A stretch of DNA of 64,000 nucleotides from positions 2,852,001-2,916,000 of the forward strand of contig NZ_CP017659.1 in assembly GCF_015326965.1 (NCBI RefSeq), given 5' to 3'. The stretch is from Paenibacillus sp. JZ16. Its GTDB lineage: Bacteria; Bacillota; Bacilli; Paenibacillales; Paenibacillaceae. Position numbers and translations under genes: made by a program. The notes below the pieces were generated by a model, which saw only the letters and a program-made list of their open reading frames with translations, had not been told where the DNA came from and made no database searches. Positions 17,631 through 26,468 of the stretch are shown one piece after another (positions within the stretch are counted from its first letter, which is position 1; each line of letters opens with the position of its first letter).

Positions 17631-18677
17631 GTGACTATGCAAGCAAATCAGCCCATTAACAAATCAACCGCAAAATCCATTTATCGTCCCAAGACAGCCG
17701 CGGCCGTCATTCTGCTGGGGCTTGGTCTGCTGGCTGCCGCGATGGCATCCTCCATTATCTATGGCGCTTCGAACATTAAGCTGTCCACCATATGGGAGGC
17801 GTTTGTCCGCTTCGATGCCCATTCCACCTCGCACCAGATTATCCAAAGACTGCGCATGCCGAGGGCCCTGGCAGCTGCACTAATCGGCGGTTCCCTGGCG
17901 GTTTCCGGAGCCATCATGCAAGGCATGACAAGAAACGCGCTTGCTTCCCCTTCCATTATGGGAGTCACCGCAGGTGCCACTTTCATGATGTCGATCGGGT
18001 TTGCCTTTATGGAGTCTCCATCCAACACCGTGCTCATGCTGCTATCTTTTGCCGGTGCAGGCCTTGGGGCCGGACTCGTGCTTCTCATCGGCTCGTTATC
18101 CAAACGGGGCCTGACGCCCGTCAAGCTGGCTCTGGCCGGATCTGCCGTAACCGCGCTCCTAAGCTCGATTTCCTCGGCCATTGCCATCCGCTTTAACGTT
18201 GCCAAGGATATCAGCTTCTGGTATGCCGGAGGCGTGTCGGGCGTGCAGTGGGTGAACGTGCAGCTTCTGATCCCTGTCGCCATCATCGGGCTGCTCATTG
18301 CACTCGCACTCAGCAGATCCATTACCGTCATGAGCCTGGGCGAAGAGGTCGCTACCGGGCTTGGCCAAAAAACAGGAACCGTGAAGTTTCTGGGCACGCT
18401 CGTTGTGCTGCTCCTCACGGGCGCAGCGGTAGCTGTGGGCGGAACGATCGGATTCGTGGGGCTTGTCATCCCGCATATCGTTCGCTTCATCGTAGGTCCC
18501 GACTATCGGCTGATCATCCCTTGTTCTGCTGTCATGGGAGCACTTCTGCTGGTGTTTGCCGATGTGGGGGCGCGGATGATCAACCCTCCGTTCGAGACGC
18601 CTGTTGGCGCAATTACGGCCATGATCGGCGTTCCTTTCTTCCTCTATCTTGCACGTCGGGAAGGGAGGGGGCTGTAA
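17631..18677 (+). CDS. FecCD-family siderophore ABC permease, first subunit
   Basis: A 348-residue integral membrane protein with about nine to ten hydrophobic segments. Family landmarks are RMPRALAAALIGGSLAVSGA near residue 75, QGMTRNALASPSIMGVTAGA, and GFVGLVIPHIVRFIVGPDYR near 280, the region that contacts the ATPase. It forms a heterodimeric channel with the next gene. The GTG at 17631 has GAAGG five bases upstream; the ATG at 17637 is an equally plausible start. It is separated from the next gene by two bases. No ATP-binding subunit lies in the locus. Confidence 0.92.
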   Translation: MTMQANQPINKSTAKSIYRPKTAAAVILLGLGLLAAAMASSIIYGASNIKLSTIWEAFVRFDAHSTSHQIIQRLRMPRALAAALIGGSLAVSGAIMQGMTRNALASPSIMGVTAGATFMMSIGFAFMESPSNTVLMLLSFAGAGLGAGLVLLIGSLSKRGLTPVKLALAGSAVTALLSSISSAIAIRFNVAKDISFWYAGGVSGVQWVNVQLLIPVAIIGLLIALALSRSITVMSLGEEVATGLGQKTGTVKFLGTLVVLLLTGAAVAVGGTIGFVGLVIPHIVRFIVGPDYRLIIPCSAVMGALLLVFADVGARMINPPFETPVGAITAMIGVPFFLYLARREGRGL

Positions 18678-18679
18678 CG

Positions 18680-19684
18680 ATGAATACAACGCGAAAAATC
18701 ATGTCCGTGTCGATGATCCTGCTGCTGGCCATATTAGCCGTGTTTCTGGTCAGCCTGAATATGGGAACGATGAAAATCCCGCTCGCTGAGGTCATCAAAG
18801 CATTCAACGGGACGGGATCTGAGCAAAATTATACCGTTCTGATGCACTTCCGTTTACCCCGCATGGTCATTGCCATCCTGATCGGTGCGGGAATCGCCGT
18901 CTCCGGTGCTATTCTGCAGAGTGTTTCGCGGAACGCGCTGGCAGACCCGGGCATCCTAGGCATTAATTCCGGAGCAGGACTGGCCGTCGTGATGTATATC
19001 TTTTATTTCCAAGGCAGCTCGTTCAGCTCCGGCATATGGTCCGTCTATATCATGCCTTTTGCCGCCCTATTCGGTGCTTTTCTTGCCGCCTTTCTCATCT
19101 ATTCGCTGGCCTGGAAGCAAGGCGTAACGCCGATCCGGCTGGTGCTTGTGGGGATTGGCATCAACGCGGCTTTCGGCGCGCTTATTATCGTGTTCCAGCT
19201 CATGATGGACCCTAACAATTTCATGCAGGCTACCATCTGGCTGTCCGGAAGCATTTGGGGCGCAAGCTGGGAATATGTCGTTGCGATCCTCCCGTGGATC
19301 CTTCTGCTGATTCCCTGGGCGGTGTATAAATCGCAACATTTGAATGTGCTCAACCTGGGGGACCACACGGCAGCGGGACTTGGGGTCACGGTAGAACGCG
19401 AGCGAAGAACGCTGCTGTTCATCTCCGTTGCCCTCGCTGGCGCCTGCGTGGCCGTAGGCGGCGGGATCGCATTTCTTGGACTGGTTGCTCCGCATCTGGC
19501 GCGTAAGCTGGTAGGGCCCCGTCATCAGGGAATGCTGCCGGTCTCTGCGCTGCTCGGCTCACTGGTGCTGCTTGTGGCCGATATGATCGGCAAGAACCTA
19601 ATGGCCCCTTCCGAGATTCCTGTAGGATTAGTCGTTTCATGTCTCGGAGCACCCTACTTTATTTATTTGTTGATCAAGGATTAA
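18680..19684 (+). CDS. FecCD-family siderophore ABC permease, second subunit
   Basis: A 334-residue membrane protein of the FecCD family, partner of the preceding permease. Landmarks are RLPRMVIAILIGAGIAVSGA near residue 60, QSVSRNALADPGILGINSGA, and GIAFLGLVAPHLARKLVGPRH near 265. The ATG at 18680 follows GGGAGGGGG by eight bases and lies two bases after the stop of the first permease, so the two are translationally linked. A terminator follows at once, confirming that no ATPase gene belongs to the operon; as with B. subtilis FeuABC, a shared ATPase such as YusV encoded elsewhere would be required. Confidence 0.92.
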   Translation: MNTTRKIMSVSMILLLAILAVFLVSLNMGTMKIPLAEVIKAFNGTGSEQNYTVLMHFRLPRMVIAILIGAGIAVSGAILQSVSRNALADPGILGINSGAGLAVVMYIFYFQGSSFSSGIWSVYIMPFAALFGAFLAAFLIYSLAWKQGVTPIRLVLVGIGINAAFGALIIVFQLMMDPNNFMQATIWLSGSIWGASWEYVVAILPWILLLIPWAVYKSQHLNVLNLGDHTAAGLGVTVERERRTLLFISVALAGACVAVGGGIAFLGLVAPHLARKLVGPRHQGMLPVSALLGSLVLLVADMIGKNLMAPSEIPVGLVVSCLGAPYFIYLLIKD

Positions 19685-19703
19685 TTGAATGAGTTAAAAA
19701 AAG

Positions 19704-19750
19704 ACGGCGATCACCTCCCGAATCCATTCGGAGGTAATCGCCGTTGTTTT
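19704..19750. terminator. Bidirectional terminator between permease and dehydrogenase genes
   Basis: ACGGCGATCACCTCC pairs with GGAGGTAATCGCCGT (one mismatch); A-rich on the left and T-rich on the right. Confidence 0.85.
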
Positions 19751-19789
19751 GTATAATGTGCTAAAGCTTGTGCAAATGCGTTACTGCGT

Positions 19790-20839
19790 TTAGTGAGCAC
19801 TCACCAGGATCTTCACCTGGTTCTTCTCTTTAAGCAGAGCCTCAAAGCCCCGGTCGATAACCTCATCCAGCTTGATCCGCTGGGTGACCAGCTTATCCGC
19901 AGGGAAGAATCCTTTTTCCATCAAGCTAATGACAGCCGGGAATACGTCGCGATAACCGATGATTCCGGTAATATTGCGCTCCTTCATCACGATGTCATTC
20001 GGCACGATCGGAGCGGAGGTTTCAAAGATGCTCACAATCATAATCTGCCCGCCAATCTTTGTAGAGTTAATCGCTTGATTCAGTACAGGCGGAACACCCG
20101 TCACTTCAAATGCGACATCTACCCCGCCGCCGGTCCGGCGATGAAGTTCCTCAACCACATCGTAAGCCTTCGGATCAATCACGATGGCACCCAATTCTTC
20201 AGCTTTTTGTTTACGCTCAGCCGACAGCTCCACCGCGTAAATCTCGGACGCCCCTGCTGCCTTCAATGCCTCGATGACAAGCAGACCGATCGGCCCCGCA
20301 CCGAATACGACCGCCCGATCCCCTGCCTTGAGCTGGCTTTGGCGTACGGCATACAAAGCGACTGCCGAAGGCTCTACCAAAGCCCCTTGCTCATAGGAGA
20401 CGCTGTCCGGAATTTTATGAACCATATGCTCATCCGCGGCGACATATTCGGAGAATCCGCCGCCACCGCCGGCAAGGCCGAGAAAGCCCATTTCGTCGCA
20501 CAGATTGTATTTGCCTTGTCTGCAAGCTTCGCATTTTCCGCATGCAAATACAGGCTCAACAACCACGCGGTCATCGGCCTTGAATTTCGTAACGCCTTCG
20601 CCAACCTCTACCACCTGGCCGGAAAATTCATGGCCCATAACCACCGGAGCCTGTTCTCCGGTAAGGGTGTGAGGCGTATTCTCAGGTATAAATATAGGTC
20701 CGGCTACGTATTCGTGGAGGTCGCTGCCACAAATCCCGCACCATTCAACCTTGATTTTCACTTTTCCACTCGTAACTTGCGGCTCCGCAATGGTCTCCAA
20801 ACGCAGATCCTTTACTCCATGCCAGCGCAATGCTTGCAT
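19790..20839 (-). CDS. bdhA: Zinc alcohol dehydrogenase, 2,3-butanediol dehydrogenase type
   Basis: A 349-residue medium-chain zinc dehydrogenase, closest in pattern to B. subtilis BdhA (acetoin/2,3-butanediol interconversion with NAD). Catalytic zinc ligands are visible as Cys37 (CGICGSDLHEY), His70-Glu71 (GHEFSG); the structural zinc site is the Cys cluster 100/103/106/114 (CGKCEACRQGKYNLC). The Rossmann motif is VVFGAGPIGLLVIEALKAAG. Related sorbitol or threonine dehydrogenases share these motifs, so the substrate is not certain. The ATG at 20839 has AAGGAG nine bases upstream. The operator GGAAACGTTTCC at its transcription start is repeated before the adjacent LacI gene. Confidence 0.85.
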   Translation of the reverse strand: MQALRWHGVKDLRLETIAEPQVTSGKVKIKVEWCGICGSDLHEYVAGPIFIPENTPHTLTGEQAPVVMGHEFSGQVVEVGEGVTKFKADDRVVVEPVFACGKCEACRQGKYNLCDEMGFLGLAGGGGGFSEYVAADEHMVHKIPDSVSYEQGALVEPSAVALYAVRQSQLKAGDRAVVFGAGPIGLLVIEALKAAGASEIYAVELSAERKQKAEELGAIVIDPKAYDVVEELHRRTGGGVDVAFEVTGVPPVLNQAINSTKIGGQIMIVSIFETSAPIVPNDIVMKERNITGIIGYRDVFPAVISLMEKGFFPADKLVTQRIKLDEVIDRGFEALLKEKNQVKILVSAH

Positions 20840-20881
20840 TGTCTTCATCTCCTTATGGGTTCGAAAAAATAAAACAAAACA

Positions 20882-20893
20882 GGAAACGTTTCC
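20882..20893. promoter_or_regulatory. LacI-type operator 1 at the bdhA transcription start
   Basis: The perfect palindrome GGAAACGTTTCC sits at the predicted start of bdhA transcription. The same 18-base context AACAGGAAACGTTTCCGA recurs at 21131, before the LacI gene. Its flanks differ from the CcpA cre consensus at both ends. Confidence 0.78.
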
Positions 20894-20900
20894 GAAAACA

Positions 20901-20929
20901 AATATGTCACAGTTTTGACAATCTGTCAA
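20901..20929 (-). promoter_or_regulatory. Candidate bdhA promoter with an overlapping inverted repeat
   Basis: On the minus strand TTGACA and CATATT are 17 bases apart. The -35 box is half of a second palindrome, TTTGACA-ATC-TGTCAAA (20914-20930), that may bind a further regulator. Confidence 0.55.
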
Positions 20930-20940
20930 ACATGATGGAC

Positions 20941-20995
20941 TATAATGTATGAAAAGTCATGGACAACCGGTGATCAGGGTACATCGACTTTTTTT
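20941..20995 (+). terminator. Terminator-like hairpin just after a TATAAT box in the bdhA-lacI interval
   Basis: A perfect TATAAT at 20941 is followed at 20952 by AAAAGTC pairing with GACTTTT (with an inner ACC/GGT pair) and seven T residues. The -35 region is poor. If active, the promoter would yield a very short terminated RNA; the interval 20840-21161 otherwise contains only operators, the bdhA promoter and a TGTTATAAT extended -10 element at 21080-21088 that may serve the LacI gene. Confidence 0.4.
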
Positions 20996-21130
20996 AAGGA
21001 GTTGCAGCTTTTTATGCGCCCACTTCAGCCTTGCCTCTTTTCTTTGCCGAGGTGTTCTATGAATTGAAGGTATTCTTAATGTTATAATATAGATATTACT
21101 CCATTAGGATTTCGAATCAGATCAATAACA

Positions 21131-21142
21131 GGAAACGTTTCC
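21131..21142. promoter_or_regulatory. LacI-type operator 2 upstream of the LacI gene
   Basis: GGAAACGTTTCC, identical to operator 1 including six flanking bases, lies 20 bases before the LacI start codon. It predicts autoregulation. Confidence 0.78.
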
Positions 21143-21161
21143 GATATAGAGAGAGGACTTT

Positions 21162-22196
21162 TTGAATATGGTGAATCCCAAAAAAGTGACGATTGAAGAT
21201 GTCGCCAAACAAGCGGGCGTTGGCATTGCCACCGTGTCCCGAGCCATCAACGACAGCAAGGGGATCAGTCCGAAAACGAAAGCACGGATCATGCAGGTGA
21301 TCGAAGAAATCGGATTTAGTCCGGATACATCGGCTCAAAGCCTGAAGGTTCGGCAGACGAATCAAATCGCCTTGGCCGTGCCTGACATCCGAAATGCAAT
21401 CATCCCGGAAATCGCCTGGTCGGTGGAACAGACCGCCAAGCAGCACGGATATCGGGTCGTTCAGATCAATACGGCCGGGAATGCCCGTAACGAGCTTGAA
21501 ATCGTGAGAGATATCAAGAAGCTGCACGTAGACGGCTTGATTATTATGCCGCTGGCTTATCCGAAAACGCTGGGCGACCTGATCAACAAATCCAGCCTCC
21601 CCGTCTCGATCATTAATTATGGGAAACAGCTGGGGGATGAGTATAAAGCCGATATCGTCGGCCTGGCACGCCAGGAGGGCAGGCTTGTCATGGAGCATCT
21701 GCTGAAAATCGGTCGGACCCGCATTGCCTACGCCGGTGCGCCCAAAGATAAAATCGAAGAGCGGTATTGGGCCTATGAGCAGTCGCTGACGCAAGTCGAT
21801 CCGTCGCTTGTCTATTTCGGGGAGGATTTCTCGTTTGAAACGGGGGTTCGTGCGGCGGACTATTTCTATGGCCTGAGGCATATGCCGGACGCCATCTATG
21901 CGGTAAACGATATGGTTGCGATCGGTATCGTCAACCGTTTTAAAGAGCTGAAGATCCGGGTTCCCGATGATGTGGCCGTCGTCGGCATCGATAACAATGT
22001 ATGGACCACCGTCACGACGCCTCAGATCAGCTCGGTGTCCATCATGGGCGATGAAGTAGCCCGGCTGGCTACGGAATTGCTGCTCAAGCGCCTTCGCGAG
22101 CAAAAGTCCGGCCAATACGAACGCGTGCAATTCGAACCGAGGCTCATCGTCAGGGAATCCAGCGTATCCGTTATACGAAACGCAACAACCGACTAG
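21162..22196 (+). CDS. LacI-family regulator, probably of bdhA
   Basis: A 344-residue LacI/GalR repressor. Helix-turn-helix at 9-30 (TIEDVAKQAGVGIATVSRAI), hinge helix near 52-60 (SAQSLKVRQT), then a periplasmic-binding-protein-like ligand domain with IALAVPDIRNAIIPEIA, VDGLIIMPLAY, HMPDAIYAVNDMVAIG and DVAVVGIDNN. The effector is probably a sugar or polyol. Two identical operators, one here and one at bdhA, mark the likely regulon. Start choice is open: TTG 21162 is five bases from GAGAGGA, ATG 21168 eleven bases. A terminator follows the gene. Confidence 0.92.
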   Translation: MNMVNPKKVTIEDVAKQAGVGIATVSRAINDSKGISPKTKARIMQVIEEIGFSPDTSAQSLKVRQTNQIALAVPDIRNAIIPEIAWSVEQTAKQHGYRVVQINTAGNARNELEIVRDIKKLHVDGLIIMPLAYPKTLGDLINKSSLPVSIINYGKQLGDEYKADIVGLARQEGRLVMEHLLKIGRTRIAYAGAPKDKIEERYWAYEQSLTQVDPSLVYFGEDFSFETGVRAADYFYGLRHMPDAIYAVNDMVAIGIVNRFKELKIRVPDDVAVVGIDNNVWTTVTTPQISSVSIMGDEVARLATELLLKRLREQKSGQYERVQFEPRLIVRESSVSVIRNATTD

Positions 22197-22217
22197 GGTC
22201 AGCAACCCAGCCCATAA

Positions 22218-22254
22218 AGAAGAGCCTGGAACGCGGAGTTCCAGGCTCTTTTTG
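22218..22254 (+). terminator. Terminator of the LacI gene
   Basis: AAGAGCCTGGAAC pairs with GTTCCAGGCTCTT over a five-base loop, followed by TTT. Confidence 0.9.
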
Positions 22255-22329
22255 CCGCTCTTGAAAATATTAGACGCTTAATGGCTTAGGGTATACAAGT
22301 AATAGCTTGTATTAAACGTCAGTCACCGC

Positions 22330-23646
22330 TTACCGAACTTCTTGCTCCTGAAAAAATCGCGGCAGATACGAACGGTTCCGCTCCAGCATCTCATCCAGCA
22401 TCGCTTCCGCGGCACCAACGGAATCGATGAGCGGATGAACGCTAAGCGCGAGCAGCGCTTTCTCTCTGCTTCCCGTTACTGCCGCCTCGATAGCCAAACT
22501 TTCGTAGGTTTTCACGGCTTGGATCAGGCCCACCGCCGCAGCCGGTACTCGCTCGACCGGCACCGGAACCGCACCGTTCTTCGTCACGACGCAGTTCACC
22601 TCGATACTGGCATCCGCCGGCAGGAAGTCCAGCGTCTCGCCGTTCATGACATTCAGCGTCTGAATCTCACCGCTATCCGTATGAATAGCCTTCATCAGAT
22701 TGACGGCCGCCTCGGAGTAATAAGCACCGCCGCGCTGCTCAAGCTGCTTCGGCTTTTCCGCGAGCCCCGGCTGCTCGTAAATCTCGAACAGCTCTTCCTC
22801 AAGACGCTGGACCGTCTCGGCTCTTGTCTCCCCTCTTACCGCGGCAGCCTGCTGCTCCTCCAGCATCTCGCGATGGAGGTAATAATATTTTAAATAATAG
22901 GACGGAATCGCACTCATCGCCCGAATCAGCGTATCATTCCAGGCCAACTGAGGCACGTTGCCGGCAGAATAGCTCCCGCCTGCAGCCAGTAGCTCCTCCA
23001 GCTTCGACTTCCCGTCAACCTCAATTCGGCTGATCCAGTGCAGATGATTCAATCCGGCAAACTCGCAGTAGATGCGCTGCGCCGGCACCTCGTAAAGCCC
23101 GGACAGCCATTTGTAAGCGGCGATGGGGGAGTTGCACAAACCGATGGAGCGGATGCCGGAGTGCTTCATGATGGCTTCCGTTACCATCCCGGCGGGATTG
23201 GTGAAATTCAACAACCAGGCGTCAGGACATAATGCCTCCATGTCCTTGCATATATCCAGAAGAACCGGTATCGTACGCAGAGCCTTCATCATGCCGCCGG
23301 CTCCGGTCGTCTCCTGCCCGAGCATTCCGTATTTCAAGGGAATCGTTTCGTCCCAGCCTCTGGCCTCCAGCAGCCCGACTCGCATCTGAGTCGATACATA
23401 ATGGGCATTCTTCAGACCTTCCTTACGGTCCAAGGTTAGCGTAATACGAATCGGCAATCCGCTTCGCTCAATCATTCGCTGGGCTAGGCCGCCTACAATT
23501 TCGAGCTTACGGCGGCCTTCCGGGATATCCACGAGGACGATATCCGTCACCGGAAACGACGCATAATGGCGGATGAAACCTTCAATCAGCTCTGGGGTAT
23601 ACGAGGATCCACCACCGATAACAGCAACCTTCAATCCAGTGCCCAT
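22330..23646 (-). CDS. GH4 family glycosidase, probable 6-phospho-beta-glucosidase
   Basis: A 438-residue NAD- and Mn-dependent glycoside hydrolase of family 4, which cleaves through transient oxidation at C3. It has the N-terminal dinucleotide site VIGGGSSYTPELIEGF, MRVGLLEARGWDE and KYGMLGQETTGAGG near 110, NFTNPAGMVTEA near 150, the metal-site CNSPI near 172 and GLNHLHW near 200. CN(V/S)PI is the signature of members that act on 6-phospho-beta-glucosides. The start at 23646 follows GAGAGG and overlaps the upstream kinase gene by 16 bases, so the two are translationally coupled. It is the last gene of the sugar operon. Confidence 0.88.
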   Translation of the reverse strand: MGTGLKVAVIGGGSSYTPELIEGFIRHYASFPVTDIVLVDIPEGRRKLEIVGGLAQRMIERSGLPIRITLTLDRKEGLKNAHYVSTQMRVGLLEARGWDETIPLKYGMLGQETTGAGGMMKALRTIPVLLDICKDMEALCPDAWLLNFTNPAGMVTEAIMKHSGIRSIGLCNSPIAAYKWLSGLYEVPAQRIYCEFAGLNHLHWISRIEVDGKSKLEELLAAGGSYSAGNVPQLAWNDTLIRAMSAIPSYYLKYYYLHREMLEEQQAAAVRGETRAETVQRLEEELFEIYEQPGLAEKPKQLEQRGGAYYSEAAVNLMKAIHTDSGEIQTLNVMNGETLDFLPADASIEVNCVVTKNGAVPVPVERVPAAAVGLIQAVKTYESLAIEAAVTGSREKALLALSVHPLIDSVGAAEAMLDEMLERNRSYLPRFFQEQEVR

Positions 23647-24623
23647 TCCACATTCCTCTCCTTCACGGCAAGCTCTTGCTGCAATTGTTCATACACGGCA
23701 GTGCCCGGAACGACGCCGCTATCATCCATTGCGAGCAGGACGGCACCTGCTGCCGGCTCAAGGTCCAGAATGCGCAGCCGGCCATTCGGGGCTGCCGCAA
23801 GAACCTGAGACTCGATATACGGAACGACATATTCCCTTTCTCCCCTGGTCAGGACGCTGCCTGCCAGCACGACGTCGAAGGCGTCATTGCCCATGTTAAG
23901 CTTATGAATAACCGCGCTGGCGACCTTCCCCAGCTCCATCCCTTGTCTCTCCAATATCTTTCTTGCAGCCTCATCCACGGGTGCAGCTTGAAACAGCAGC
24001 TTCGCCAAAGTATGCGGCGCCCTTCTGCCCTCGTCCAAAAATCGGTGAAACATCTCCTCCACGCTGCTGAATCTAAGCGCATCCAGCGTGAGCGGCGTCA
24101 AAGAAGTCGGCTTCTCACGGCCTTCCCAGGAACGAACGACCGTCCGAAACACCTCGACGGCAAGGTCAGCGCCTCCACCGAAATCGCCGAACGCATAACC
24201 GAATCCTCCGATCTGAACCTCCTCGCCTGCCGCGTTGACGCCGTAACCGTTCGTTCCGCTGCCGCATATTAGGACAACGCCGTCCCTCTGTCTTGTGCCG
24301 GCTCGCATGGCAATGACGGTATCACATGCGATATGGTGTTTCTTGAAGCCCATGGCGCCGATCATGGGCCGCAAGATGCGGAAATCCGCCTCGCGGTCGG
24401 CTCCTGCGAGCCCGAAAGACGCACAGGTGATATTTTCTCGTTGTAGTCCCGCCTGCCCAAGCGCTTCTTCCACGGCCTGCCTGATGCTGGATTCCGCAAG
24501 CGCTGCCCCAAGCTGATGGTTGCCGCAGCCGCCCATTCCCTTTCCTGCGATTCGTCCCGTCTCGTCCGCCACGACGGCCAGCGTTTTGCTTCCTCCGCCA
24601 TCGACTCCCAAGTAGTAATTCAA
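23631..24623 (-). CDS. BadF/BcrA-type sugar kinase (N-acetylglucosamine kinase-like)
   Basis: A 330-residue ASKHA-fold kinase. The phosphate-1 motif YLGVDGGGSKTLAVV opens the protein; SFGLAGADREADF and CDTVIAMRAG follow, then the phosphate-2 region VLICGSGTNGYGV near 118, FGGGADLAVEVFRTVV, and the adenosine-site DVVLAGSVLTRGE near 270. Relatives phosphorylate GlcNAc or glucosamine with ATP. Because it is coupled to a GH4 enzyme and to an ABC importer that delivers unphosphorylated sugar, it may instead phosphorylate an imported disaccharide. TTG start at 24623 with AGGAGAG upstream. Confidence 0.82.
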   Translation of the reverse strand: MNYYLGVDGGGSKTLAVVADETGRIAGKGMGGCGNHQLGAALAESSIRQAVEEALGQAGLQRENITCASFGLAGADREADFRILRPMIGAMGFKKHHIACDTVIAMRAGTRQRDGVVLICGSGTNGYGVNAAGEEVQIGGFGYAFGDFGGGADLAVEVFRTVVRSWEGREKPTSLTPLTLDALRFSSVEEMFHRFLDEGRRAPHTLAKLLFQAAPVDEAARKILERQGMELGKVASAVIHKLNMGNDAFDVVLAGSVLTRGEREYVVPYIESQVLAAAPNGRLRILDLEPAAGAVLLAMDDSGVVPGTAVYEQLQQELAVKERNVEWALD

Positions 24624-24727
24624 GTATGATCTCTCCTATGATGCCCGGCTCATGAAGCCGTCCTGCCCAAGGAATGCCAGCGGATATTCCGCAAGCCCCT
24701 GAAAGAACGACGGCTTCGCCGTGACGT

Positions 24728-26395
24728 TTATTTCGATGCTTCCAGCTTCTGCTTATTCTCCTGCCATTTTGCCGTTTTGTACTTCAACAGCTTGTCATAA
24801 CCCGCTTTTTGCGCATCCGCCTCTGCCTTATCCAGAAGCGAGAGCACTTCCTGATCTGAGGAGGCCGAGCTGATCGCCTTGGCTCTAACCTGCTCATAAA
24901 TTTCGAACACGCGCTGTGCAATAATGCCTTCCTCCGAATCGCCTGCCGGATCGAGATTAACGTACTCCGTCGTGTTCATCTGCGTCTTCCAGGTAATCTC
25001 CGATTGCCAATACGTTTCGAAGTTCCGCTTCTCCGGCGGGAGCGTGGATTCGAATTTCATCTTGGAATTGTCGACATACACCGTGTTGCCGTTCCACTGG
25101 AAGTTGACCGTGGCGTTCATCAGCTCATCGCGTCCCTTCGCATCGCTGGTGAATTTATCGGTGAACAGCGGCATGTCCTCTTCGTCCGTCCCGTCCCAGT
25201 ACAAACCTTCAGGTCCCCACATGATCGTCCGCTGGCCCTCGGGACCGGTAAACCAATCCAGGAACGCGAAAATAGCTTCCGGATCTTTTGCCGCTTGCGT
25301 AATGACGCTGACGTTCCAGCCAAGCTGTTTGTAGTCGCCCGGGAAAATTTTGTTGCGATCCAATCCTTCCTTGTGGACCGGCCATATCATGATGTAACCA
25401 GCATCGGGGTCTTGTGCCTTCAGTAGATTGTTGCCCTTGGAACCGAACTCGGTAGGGCTGGATGCCACATATACTGCCACATTGCCGCTCAGAATCTTCT
25501 GTTCAACTTGCTCCAGCTTCTGTGTGAAGGCATCCTGCGTAATGAGTTTCTCGCGGTACAATCGGCTCATATATTGAAGCAGCTCGCGATAAACGGGATC
25601 CGTGAACAGCGACACGAGTTGATCCCCTTGGGGTACGGCAATCATACTGTTGAACGTATACGGGCGATTCTCGGCAAAAGCCGACACCATGATGTCCACG
25701 CCCGCTGCCGATTGGCCTACCTCCAACGGAACGACATTCGGATACTTTGCCTTCACTTGCTTCAGATAGGCGTACAGATCATCCGGCGTTTCCAGTTTTG
25801 GCGATCCGAGCTCCTCATAAATCTTTTTATTGACGAGATAGCCGGCATTGCCGTTCGGCTGCGTCGTATACCAGTTCGGGAATTGATACAGCTTGCCGTC
25901 CGGCGAGCGAAGCAAATCGAGCGTGGACTCCCCGGCCCATTTTTTCAAATTCGGGTATTTATCCAGATAATCGTCGAACGGCACCAGCATGCCCTCGGCA
26001 CGAAGCCTCTCAACCTCCGCACCCCGCTCCATCCATATGACATCCGGCAGCTCCCCGGACACGATCATCGTACTAAGCTTGTTCTTGGCAACGCCGCCGG
26101 AGCTGACCGGGACCACGTTGACCTTCTTGTTCTCCTGGATCCACTTGGTTGCCGGATCCGCACCCCAATCCGGCATGGTATACCAGTCATAGTGGCCGTA
26201 GAACGAAAATTCCAGCGGGTTCTCTCCCAGCGCAAAGATATCCTCTCCGGCTGGCTTCTCCTTGTTTTGCGAGCCTGGGCTCTCCTTCTCCGGGCTTGCT
26301 GAGTTACCTCCTGAACCCGAACATCCCGTTAAAGCCATAACGATGACAAGCGTGACTGACCATGCAGATAGAAGCCTTTTTCCCCTTTTTTTCAT
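24728..26395 (-). CDS. Extracellular sugar-binding lipoprotein of an ABC importer
   Basis: A 555-residue family 1 solute-binding lipoprotein of the LplA/YtcQ size class: signal segment with lipobox ALTGCSG, Ser/Glu-rich linker, then the binding domain with LEFSFYGHYDWYTMPDWGADPATK, SGELPDVIWMERG, LYQFPNWYTTQPNGNAGYLVNKKIY and WNVSVITQAAKDPEAIFAFLDWFTG. It captures an oligosaccharide and hands it to the two permeases encoded just upstream in the same operon. The ATG at 26395 follows GGGAG by eight bases; the ATG at 26413 has no ribosome site at proper spacing. No ATPase gene is present in the operon. Confidence 0.9.
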   Translation of the reverse strand: MKKRGKRLLSAWSVTLVIVMALTGCSGSGGNSASPEKESPGSQNKEKPAGEDIFALGENPLEFSFYGHYDWYTMPDWGADPATKWIQENKKVNVVPVSSGGVAKNKLSTMIVSGELPDVIWMERGAEVERLRAEGMLVPFDDYLDKYPNLKKWAGESTLDLLRSPDGKLYQFPNWYTTQPNGNAGYLVNKKIYEELGSPKLETPDDLYAYLKQVKAKYPNVVPLEVGQSAAGVDIMVSAFAENRPYTFNSMIAVPQGDQLVSLFTDPVYRELLQYMSRLYREKLITQDAFTQKLEQVEQKILSGNVAVYVASSPTEFGSKGNNLLKAQDPDAGYIMIWPVHKEGLDRNKIFPGDYKQLGWNVSVITQAAKDPEAIFAFLDWFTGPEGQRTIMWGPEGLYWDGTDEEDMPLFTDKFTSDAKGRDELMNATVNFQWNGNTVYVDNSKMKFESTLPPEKRNFETYWQSEITWKTQMNTTEYVNLDPAGDSEEGIIAQRVFEIYEQVRAKAISSASSDQEVLSLLDKAEADAQKAGYDKLLKYKTAKWQENKQKLEASK

Positions 26396-26468
26396 TCCAA
26401 GTGCTCCCTTCATGATTCATCTATGGTCAAAGCTGCCGCTTCAAACCCTTGGCAAGGTTGCTGGTGAA

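Noticed and set aside
20882..20893. CcpA cre site at bdhA
   Set aside because: The palindrome lacks the T/G and C/A ends of the cre consensus and is duplicated before the adjacent LacI gene, so a dedicated LacI operator explains it better.
20941..21070. 17-codon frame after AAGGAG at 20996-21001
   Set aside because: Spacing to its ATG is 12 bases, the peptide is featureless, and the interval is explained by regulatory sites.
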